Below are positions 1 through 4,899 of a stretch of DNA of 6,218 bases, piece by piece. The notes below the pieces were generated by a model. The model was not told where the DNA came from, did no database searches, and saw only the letters and a list, made by a program, of their open reading frames with translations. This DNA comes from an uncultured Clostridium sp. (GTDB taxonomy: Bacteria > Bacillota_A > Clostridia > TANB77 > CAG-508), in contig CAMXLV010000095.1 of the NCBI GenBank assembly GCA_947244675.1, positions 1 through 6,218 of the forward strand, given 5' to 3'. A program made the position numbers and the translations under genes. Numbering within the stretch: position 1 is the first letter of the stretch; each line of letters begins with the position of its first letter.

Positions 1-2
1 CA

Positions 3-89
3 GAGAGAACAAAATTTGGAATGACAGGAGCAATAAAATCTGGACATGTACCACGGAACTTGCCCATTAGGTTACAAAAGAGAAAATAA
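3..89 (+). pseudogene. Large serine recombinase, upstream piece before a frameshift
   Basis: Read in the third forward frame from position 3, the edge of the window encodes ERTKFGMTGAIKSGHVP. This is the stretch that joins the catalytic resolvase domain of large serine recombinases to their Recombinase domain. After position 53 this frame degenerates and stops at 87-89. The expected continuation (GTCPLGYK) is found in the first frame from position 55. Removing one base, most simply C54, joins the two pieces into an unbroken GHVPGTCPLGYK. The catalytic domain with its serine lies upstream of the window. This is therefore the left part of the same gene as 46-1401. Either the gene is truly broken or the read has a single-base error. 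Confidence 0.8.
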
Positions 90-1401
90 GAAAATGGTAA
101 TAGATGAAACTACAAAAGATTTAGTTATAAGAATATTTAATATGTATTTAGCAGGTAAAAGTTATCAAACAATAGCAAATATTTTAAATGCAGAGAAAAT
201 ACCTACGCTAACAAACAAGCAATGGAAAGATGCAACAGTATCTAAAATAATCAATAATAAAATTTATGTAGGAGATTTTGAACAATATAGAAATAAGCAA
301 GAAAAAGAGACAGTTGTTTATATGAATGTTGTAGAGCCCATTATATCAAGAGCAATGTACGAAGATGTACAGCTACAGAAAGAAAAAAATCAAAGAGCGT
401 TTTGTAGAGATAGAGTTTATATATTTATGCAAAAACTACTATGTCCTAAATGCGGAAAAATAATGCAATGTAAAGGCTCTGGTGGTCAAAAGAAAAAATA
501 TATGTACTATCATTGTTCAGATTGTAAAACTTATTTAAGAGAGGATTTAGTTGAAGATTCAGTTATGTTTTTAATAATGAACTTAATTGAATATGATATG
601 ACAGTAAAAAAATATTTCTTTCCTGTTTTAGCAGATAAGAAAGAACGAAATACAGCTAAACTAGATAAAGAGATAGCTAATTTACAAAGCCAAAAGAATA
701 GAATTAAGGAAGCATATCTAAAAGGAATTGTAGAGGTAGAAGATTTTTCAGAAGATTACAGAGTAATTGAAGAAAAATTAAATATGCTAGAAGAAAAAAG
801 AATACAAGCTATTGATATAAATAAGCAATCATTTAGTCCACAAGCAATAATGGCAGATAGAGATGTAGAAAAAGAAAAGCTAATTCGTTCTAATAAATTT
901 AAAGAAATGCTTATGGCAGAATGGAAAAATAAAACAAAAGAAGAAAAGCAAGAATTTATTTCTAAATTTGTAGAGAATATTGTAATTGAAAAAGATAAGA
1001 AAGGCTATTATAACCTAATCAATATAAAATTTAGAAGTAGTTATATAGAACAAATTTCTAAATTGATGGATTTAGGAATGTTTGATATAGCATTACCATT
1101 TGAGCAAGGAAAAAAAGAAAGAATAGTAAATACTACTGTGTTAATGGACAAAAAAGAATTAAAAGAATATATGGACAGATTAAATGAATACTACGAAGTT
1201 TCTTATTATGAATTAAATCAGTTAGACAAGCCTAAAAAAGGTTACCAGAAAAAATATCTTACAATAGAAGAAGTAAATAGAAATGGAGAACAACTTTTTA
1301 AATTAGTGGAACTAATAAGTGATGATAAACAATTTCCACAAAAAGAAGAAAATAGGATTTTAGGAGAAATCAGAATAAAAGAACGAGAAAAAGTTAGTTA
1401 A
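46..1401 (+). CDS. Large serine recombinase (TnpX-like), C-terminal part
   Basis: This is the DNA-binding part of a large serine recombinase, which cuts and rejoins attachment sites to excise and integrate a mobile element. The ATG at 46 is probably not a real start: it has no ribosome site, and homologous sequence continues upstream in another frame (see 3-89). From this ATG, residues 5-100 match the Recombinase domain (GTCPLGYKR, then the helical GKSYQTIANILN region). A zinc ribbon follows with C133-x2-C136 and C157-x2-C160, in CPKCGK and CSDCK. A lysine- and glutamate-rich coiled coil lies at about 195-265, followed by a charged C-terminal tail. Family members are usually about 500-700 residues, and roughly 150 N-terminal catalytic residues are missing here. 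The gene is followed after 27 bases by tnpV, as in Tn4451-type elements. Family assignment is firm; function is doubtful because of the frameshift. Confidence 0.88.
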   Translation: MYHGTCPLGYKRENKKMVIDETTKDLVIRIFNMYLAGKSYQTIANILNAEKIPTLTNKQWKDATVSKIINNKIYVGDFEQYRNKQEKETVVYMNVVEPIISRAMYEDVQLQKEKNQRAFCRDRVYIFMQKLLCPKCGKIMQCKGSGGQKKKYMYYHCSDCKTYLREDLVEDSVMFLIMNLIEYDMTVKKYFFPVLADKKERNTAKLDKEIANLQSQKNRIKEAYLKGIVEVEDFSEDYRVIEEKLNMLEEKRIQAIDINKQSFSPQAIMADRDVEKEKLIRSNKFKEMLMAEWKNKTKEEKQEFISKFVENIVIEKDKKGYYNLINIKFRSSYIEQISKLMDLGMFDIALPFEQGKKERIVNTTVLMDKKELKEYMDRLNEYYEVSYYELNQLDKPKKGYQKKYLTIEEVNRNGEQLFKLVELISDDKQFPQKEENRILGEIRIKEREKVS

Positions 1402-1415
1402 AAAATTTTATAAAT

Positions 1416-1420
1416 GGAGG
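1416..1420 (+). promoter_or_regulatory. Ribosome binding site that sets the tnpV start
   Basis: A perfect GGAGG ends 8 bases before the ATG at 1429. The earlier in-frame ATG at 1414 overlaps this site and has no ribosome site of its own, so 1429 is the start. Confidence 0.85.
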
Positions 1421-1428
1421 AATTGAAA

Positions 1429-1788
1429 ATGGAAAATAAATATGGAATTGAATACACAAAACAAGGCGATTATTATATGCCAAATTTAGTATTAGAAAAA
1501 GAAAAAATTGTGCTAAATAAATATGGAAGAATGAGATTAAATTTCTTAAAAGAAAACAAGAAAGCAGAATATACAATTATGTTTGTGAATGGAACACTTA
1601 ATAAACATTTAAAAGAGATTCAAGAAACAGCAGAAAAGAGAATTGATATTATAATCGAACAACTAAAACAGCAAAATAATCTAACAGAAGAAATGAAAAA
1701 TACAGATCAACTTTATTGGGTGAGTATGATGAATAATTTTAAAAATACAGCAGAAGAAATTATATTAAATGAACTAATATATGTATAA
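1429..1788 (+). CDS. tnpV: TnpV, transposon-encoded protein
   Basis: A small protein of 119 residues that matches the TnpV family, found next to the large serine recombinase in Tn4451/Tn4453-like and related mobilizable elements. Recognisable family landmarks are the N-terminal YTKQGDYYMPNL, the central GRMRLNFLKENKK and NGTLNKHLKEI, and the C-terminal WVSMMNNFKNTAEEIILNELIYV, where the W-x-x-x-MNN pattern is typical. Its molecular role is not established. It is mostly helical, has no signal peptide or membrane segment, and shows no catalytic motif that I can name. An in-frame ATG five codons upstream (1414) is rejected because it overlaps the GGAGG ribosome site. It probably shares a transcript with the recombinase. 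It supports reading the left half of the window as an integrative mobilizable element. Confidence 0.88.
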   Translation: MENKYGIEYTKQGDYYMPNLVLEKEKIVLNKYGRMRLNFLKENKKAEYTIMFVNGTLNKHLKEIQETAEKRIDIIIEQLKQQNNLTEEMKNTDQLYWVSMMNNFKNTAEEIILNELIYV

Positions 1789-1857
1789 GAAATTACTGGT
1801 AGGAGCAAACAGACAAATGTATTGCCCAATTTGATGTCTATAAGTGTAGCGAGCATA

Positions 1858-1879
1858 GGTTTTGTATTGCCACAAAACC
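1858..1879. repeat. Inverted repeat in the oriT region, 8-bp arms
   Basis: GGTTTTGT (1858-1865) and ACAAAACC (1872-1879) pair perfectly around the 6-base loop ATTGCC. It directly adjoins the TAAGTGTAGCGAGCATA string, as relaxase-binding stems adjoin nick sites in other oriTs. One copy of the TGTATTGCC direct repeat spans the loop. Confidence 0.75.
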
Positions 1880-1895
1880 GACAGCTGACGCTGAA

Positions 1896-1913
1896 AGGGG
1901 ACTTTTGTCCCCT
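1896..1913. repeat. GC-rich hairpin in the oriT region, 7-bp arms
   Basis: AGGGGAC (1896-1902) and GTCCCCT (1907-1913) pair perfectly around a TTTT loop. No T run follows (the next bases are ATAACCCC), so it is not a good intrinsic terminator. CCCCTA occurs at 1909-1914 and again at 1918-1923, so the G run could pair with either copy. Confidence 0.7.
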
Positions 1914-2019
1914 ATAACCCCTACCTTATGAAACAAAAAGTTGAACAAGAAATTAAAAATTTTTAGAAAGATTCTGTAAAAAATGGAGCGAAAATTTATC
2001 AAAGAGGAAGTGAAAAATT

Positions 2020-2340
2020 ATGAGAAATAGAACAATAGGAATTAATGTTAGAGTTAATGAAAATGAGAAGAAAAAACTACAAAAAAATGCTAAAAAGAGC
2101 AACTTGAATTTATCATCTTATTTAAGAAAAGCAGGACTACAAAAAGATATTTATTCAATACCAGATGAAGAACTTCGTAAAGTTTACAATGGAATTGTTG
2201 AATTAAAAAATGAATTTCCTTATATGAGTGATGAAGAAATAAAAGAGAAAATAACAAAAATGCAAAGTGATTTTCTTGATATTTATAGTTATAAAAACGG
2301 AGATGATGTAGATGGCAACAACGAAAATTTGGGCAATTAA
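2020..2340 (+). CDS. mobC: MobC-like relaxosome accessory protein
   Basis: A 106-residue protein resembling the MobC plasmid-mobilization family. These proteins bind oriT as ribbon-helix-helix dimers and help the relaxase open and nick the DNA. Residues 4-42 show the ribbon-helix-helix pattern: the strand TIGINVRVNENEKKKLQ, then helices with SNLNLSSYLRKAGL, where the N-x-S-x-Y-x-R segment is characteristic. The remainder is charged and helical. The ATG at 2020 is preceded by AGAGGAAG (2003-2010), a serviceable though somewhat distant ribosome site. The 3' end overlaps the relaxase gene by 29 bases in another frame, suggesting coupled translation. Position between the candidate oriT and the relaxase supports the call; the exact MobC subfamily is not certain. 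Confidence 0.85.
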   Translation: MRNRTIGINVRVNENEKKKLQKNAKKSNLNLSSYLRKAGLQKDIYSIPDEELRKVYNGIVELKNEFPYMSDEEIKEKITKMQSDFLDIYSYKNGDDVDGNNENLGN

Positions 2341-3685
2341 AGATAGTATATCCCGAGTAATAAGCTATGCAAAAAATCCAGATAAAACAACATTTTCAGA
2401 CTTAAAACAAGTATTAAAATATGCAGAAAATGATGAGAAAACTATTGATAAAAACGAAAAAACTATGTATGTAACTGGAGTAAATTGTAAAGCAGAAACA
2501 GCTTATGAAGAAATGATGCTAGTTCAAAATAGGTTTGATAAATGCACAGGAAATGTTGCCTATCATGCATATCAAAGTTTTAAAACAGGAGAAGTATCAC
2601 CAAAATTAGCACACAAAATTGGAGTAAAACTTGCTGAAAAAATGTGGAGTGAATATCAAGTGGTAGTTGCAACACACTTTAATACTGGAACTTATCATAA
2701 TCATTTTGTTGTAAATTCCGTTAATATGTTTACAGGTAAAAAGTTTAATTGTAATAAAGGAGCATATTATCATTTCAGAAAGTTATCAGATGATCTATGC
2801 AAAGAATATGGACTAACAGTAATTGAAAAGCCAGCAGGAAAAACACCAAGAAGTATATATTTTGCAGAAAAAAGAGGAGAGCCAACAAAGTATAATGTAA
2901 TAAGACAAGCTATTGATGAAGCAATGCAAATGTGTATTAATTATGGACAATTTAAAAAGGTAATGTTAAAAAAGGGTTATATTATCAATGATGACTATAA
3001 CAGGAAATATCCAACAATTCGTTCAATAAATGATAAAAAAGCAGTAAGGATGTATCATTTAGGAGAACAATATTTGCCAAAAAATATTGCAAACACAGTT
3101 GAACACAATCCATATTATTATCAAAATAGATATATGGAATTTATACACCCAAAAAAGAAAAAGCAAAAATACAAAGTTTACAAGTATAAAGGAAAGTTTA
3201 GAGATATTAGTAAAATGAACGAAATTGATGTGTTTTTCCTATTACTGTTTCATTTATTAGGACTATTACCAAAACGAAAAAATTATCAGCCATTATCTCC
3301 AGAGATGAAACAGGAAGTAAGAAAAATGGAACGATATTCTAATGAAATTAGACTTATTGTAAGTGAAAAACTAAAAACAACAGAAGATGTAAAAAGCTAC
3401 ATTTCACAGACTGAAAAAGATATTGAAAATGTTACTAATTTAAGGCAAAAATACAGAAATAAGCTAAGAAATTGCAAAGATGATAACTTAATAGCTGAAT
3501 ACAAACAAAAGCGAAATAACTGCACTACAATGCTAAATAAGTATAGAAAAAATATAAAAACAGCAAATTATATTTTAGAAGATACACCAAAAGTTAAAAA
3601 AGTAATTAAAATTGAAATGCAAATGAAAAAGACAGAACTAGAAAGTGTTACAAAGGTAAAGAAAAGAGATAGATATGTAAGATAA
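2312..3685 (+). CDS. MOBP-type relaxase (Relaxase/mobilization nuclease)
   Basis: A 457-residue relaxase that nicks oriT, stays attached to the 5' end and pilots the strand into a recipient. Visible features are the likely nicking tyrosine Y19 (SRVISYAKNP), the HAYQSFKTGEVSP region near residue 85, and the metal-binding histidine motif H122-x6-H129-x-H131-x3-N135 (THFNTGTYHNHFVVN). This matches MOBP motif III except that the usual aspartate two residues after the first histidine is N124. Residues 304-320 form the hydrophobic DVFFLLLFHLLGLLPK segment followed by LSPEMKQEVRKMERYS, familiar from clostridial IME relaxases. Residues 330-440 are a basic coiled coil. The ATG at 2312 has GGAG at 2299-2302 and lies inside the mobC end. 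No coupling protein or secretion gene is present, so transfer would need a helper element. Family call is firm. Confidence 0.92.
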   Translation: MATTKIWAIKDSISRVISYAKNPDKTTFSDLKQVLKYAENDEKTIDKNEKTMYVTGVNCKAETAYEEMMLVQNRFDKCTGNVAYHAYQSFKTGEVSPKLAHKIGVKLAEKMWSEYQVVVATHFNTGTYHNHFVVNSVNMFTGKKFNCNKGAYYHFRKLSDDLCKEYGLTVIEKPAGKTPRSIYFAEKRGEPTKYNVIRQAIDEAMQMCINYGQFKKVMLKKGYIINDDYNRKYPTIRSINDKKAVRMYHLGEQYLPKNIANTVEHNPYYYQNRYMEFIHPKKKKQKYKVYKYKGKFRDISKMNEIDVFFLLLFHLLGLLPKRKNYQPLSPEMKQEVRKMERYSNEIRLIVSEKLKTTEDVKSYISQTEKDIENVTNLRQKYRNKLRNCKDDNLIAEYKQKRNNCTTMLNKYRKNIKTANYILEDTPKVKKVIKIEMQMKKTELESVTKVKKRDRYVR

Positions 3686-3691
3686 GAATAT

Positions 3692-3726
3692 AAAAGGTTG
3701 TTATGTGTGAAAATAGCAGCCTTTTT
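3692..3726 (+). terminator. Rho-independent terminator of the mobility operon
   Basis: It begins 6 bases after the relaxase stop. A 13-bp stem (3692-3704 with 3713-3725, two G:U pairs) closes an 8-base loop. The 3' arm ends in CC and a run of five T (3722-3726). The 5' arm starts with AAAAGG, so it may also work for transcripts from the other side. It separates the mob genes from the nuclease module. Confidence 0.85.
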
Positions 3727-3758
3727 ACGATTTTAAAAAATGAATATTTTGGAAACAA

Positions 3759-3787
3759 TTGTATTTATATTAATTTTATGGTATAAA
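3759..3787 (+). promoter_or_regulatory. Promoter of the nuclease-ATPase module (extended -10)
   Basis: TTGTAT at 3759-3764 is a fair -35, followed by 17 bases and TATAAA at 3782-3787, a 5-of-6 match to the -10. The TGG directly before the -10 makes it an extended -10. Transcription would begin near 3794, placing the perfect hairpin 3799-3829 at the very 5' end of the mRNA. Promoter-like strings are common in AT-rich DNA, but position and spacing here are good. Confidence 0.6.
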
Positions 3788-3798
3788 TAAGTAAAATA

Positions 3799-3829
3799 TG
3801 AAATTTGCAACGCTCCGTTGCAAATTTCA
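3799..3829 (+). promoter_or_regulatory. Perfect 14-bp palindrome/hairpin in the nuclease leader
   Basis: Arms 3799-3812 and 3816-3829 are perfectly complementary around the loop CTC. No T run follows, so it is not a terminator. It lies between the predicted transcription start and the ribosome site (3834-3838). It could be an operator for a dimeric repressor, an mRNA-stabilising 5' hairpin, or a translational switch: the loop plus part of the 3' arm (CTCCGTT, 3813-3819) is complementary to AACGGAG (3831-3837) over the ribosome site. Its core (3804-3824) recurs at 4138-4158. Confidence 0.75.
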
Positions 3830-3833
3830 AAAC

Positions 3834-3838
3834 GGAGG
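3834..3838 (+). promoter_or_regulatory. Ribosome binding site that sets the nuclease start
   Basis: A perfect GGAGG ends 6 bases before the ATG at 3845. An upstream in-frame TTG at 3818 lies within the leader palindrome and would translate through the ribosome site, so it is rejected. Confidence 0.85.
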
Positions 3839-3844
3839 AATTTA

Positions 3845-4891
3845 ATGAAAGATTTAATTAATACTATTAATGATGATGAATATTTTAAATTTTTAAATGA
3901 GATTAAAAAAGATATAATTAATACTAGAAAAAAAGTTTTATTAAATGCAAATAATGAACTGATAATGATGTATTATAGAATAGGAAAAGGACTAATAGAA
4001 AAGAATAAGTATGGTACCAATTTTATAAATAATTTATCTACTGATTTAAAATTGGAATTTCCAGATGCAGATGGTTTATCTGCAAGAAATTTAAGATATA
4101 TGCAAAAATTTGCAAAGGAATTTGAGTATGATTCAATTTTGCAACACAATGTTGCAAAATTGCCATGGGGATTAGTAATATCTATAATGGATAAAGTAAA
4201 AAATATGGAAGAAAGATTATGGTATTCTGAAAAGGCATTAGAAAATTTATGGACTAGAACACAGTTAGAACATCAAATTGCAACCAATTTATATAGTAGA
4301 CAAGCATTATTAGATAATAAAATAAGTAATTACGAAGAAACATTACCAATAGAATTGGGAAAAAGAGCATTGGAAATGCTAAAGGATCCATATATATTTG
4401 ATATTACTTATAATGAAAAAGCATTAGAAAGAGATATAGAAGATGCATTAGTTTCTAATATCACTAATTTACTTTTAGAGTTTGGAAATGGTTTTGCTTT
4501 TGTAGGAAGACAATATCATTTAGAAATAGAAGGAGAAGATTATTATATAGATTTATTATTCTATAATTTAAATTTAAAATGCTATGTTGTTGTAGAATTA
4601 AAAACTGTTAAGTTTATACCAGAATTTGCAGGCAAATTAAATTTCTATTTAAATGCAGTGGATATGTTATTGAAAAAACAAGATGACAATCCAACAATAG
4701 GAATTTTGTTATGTAGAGACGAACATAAGTTAACTGCTGAACTAGCTTTGAAAGATATAAATAAGCCAATAGGAGTAGCAGAATATAAATATTTACAAGA
4801 GATTCCAGAGTATTTAGCAAATAACTTGCCAAGCATAGAAACACTAGAGAAAAGATTAAATAATAGAAATAATGATAGTATTAAGGAATGA
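3845..4891 (+). CDS. DUF1016/YhcG-family PD-(D/E)XK nuclease
   Basis: A 348-residue protein of the YhcG family, predicted PD-(D/E)XK DNA nucleases that are common in defence islands, often beside type I restriction genes. The N-terminal DUF1016_N region (about 5-100) has the helical NELIMMYYRIGKGLIEKNKYG and the LSARNLRYMQKFAKEF signature. A linker with the family hallmark LPWG (106-109) leads into the C-terminal nuclease domain. The visible active site is D236 (YYIDLLFYN) and E251-L-K253 (VVVELK), with ALERDIEDAL near 200 a likely upstream acidic helix. Length is typical and the gene looks intact. The ATPase gene starts 8 bases downstream, so the two probably form one operon driven from 3759-3787. 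A 12-bp perfect inverted repeat lies within the gene at 4134-4162. Family and catalytic residues are clear; a defence role is inferred from context. Confidence 0.9.
   Translation: MKDLINTINDDEYFKFLNEIKKDIINTRKKVLLNANNELIMMYYRIGKGLIEKNKYGTNFINNLSTDLKLEFPDADGLSARNLRYMQKFAKEFEYDSILQHNVAKLPWGLVISIMDKVKNMEERLWYSEKALENLWTRTQLEHQIATNLYSRQALLDNKISNYEETLPIELGKRALEMLKDPYIFDITYNEKALERDIEDALVSNITNLLLEFGNGFAFVGRQYHLEIEGEDYYIDLLFYNLNLKCYVVVELKTVKFIPEFAGKLNFYLNAVDMLLKKQDDNPTIGILLCRDEHKLTAELALKDINKPIGVAEYKYLQEIPEYLANNLPSIETLEKRLNNRNNDSIKE
4134..4162. repeat. Perfect 12-bp inverted repeat inside the nuclease gene
   Basis: CAATTTTGCAAC (4134-4145) and GTTGCAAAATTG (4151-4162) pair perfectly around ACAAT. The inner core, TTTGCAAC, five bases, GTTGCAAA (4138-4158), is the same as in the leader palindrome at 3804-3824, including the 5-base spacing. 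It encodes LQHNVAKL just before the LPWG hallmark. Confidence 0.8.
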
Positions 4892-4899
4892 TATAATGT

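Larger units (their letters stand above)
1800..1925 (+). other. Candidate origin of transfer (oriT) of the mobilizable element
   Basis: The non-coding gap 1789-2019 lies directly upstream of mobC and the relaxase gene, the usual place for oriT. It is richer in G and C than its surroundings. It contains the string TAAGTGTAGCGAGCATA (1841-1857), a perfect 8-bp inverted repeat (1858-1879), a perfect 7-bp hairpin of G:C character (1896-1913), and a 9-base direct repeat TGTATTGCC (1818-1826 and 1863-1871). A stem flanking a short conserved string fits MOBP relaxase nick regions, with the nick likely close to 1841-1857, but the exact nick cannot be placed from sequence alone. The rest, 1926-2019, is AT-rich. 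It holds only a weak promoter-like pair (TTGAAC at 1941, TAGAAA at 1964, 17 bases apart). Confidence 0.6.

Noticed and set aside
1394..1576. Minus-strand open frame of 60 codons
   Set aside because: It lies opposite tnpV, is a run of hydrophobic residues typical of the complement of AT-rich coding DNA, and has no ribosome site or family match.
1896..1913. Hairpin after tnpV considered as an intrinsic terminator
   Set aside because: No T run follows the stem; the next bases are ATAACCCC.
1928..1966. Tiny plus-strand frame of 12 codons after the oriT hairpin
   Set aside because: No ribosome site and too short to judge; the surrounding structure points to oriT instead.
3799..3829. Leader palindrome considered as an attachment site or terminator
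   Set aside because: Serine recombinase att sites are not normally perfect short-loop palindromes, no second matching boundary is visible, and there is no T run for termination.
4623..4638. Short inverted repeat AATTTGC, AG, GCAAATT in the nuclease gene
   Set aside because: It shares only TTTGC/GCAAA with the two larger palindromes, has a 2-base rather than 5-base spacer and 7-bp arms, and is likely chance in AT-rich DNA.
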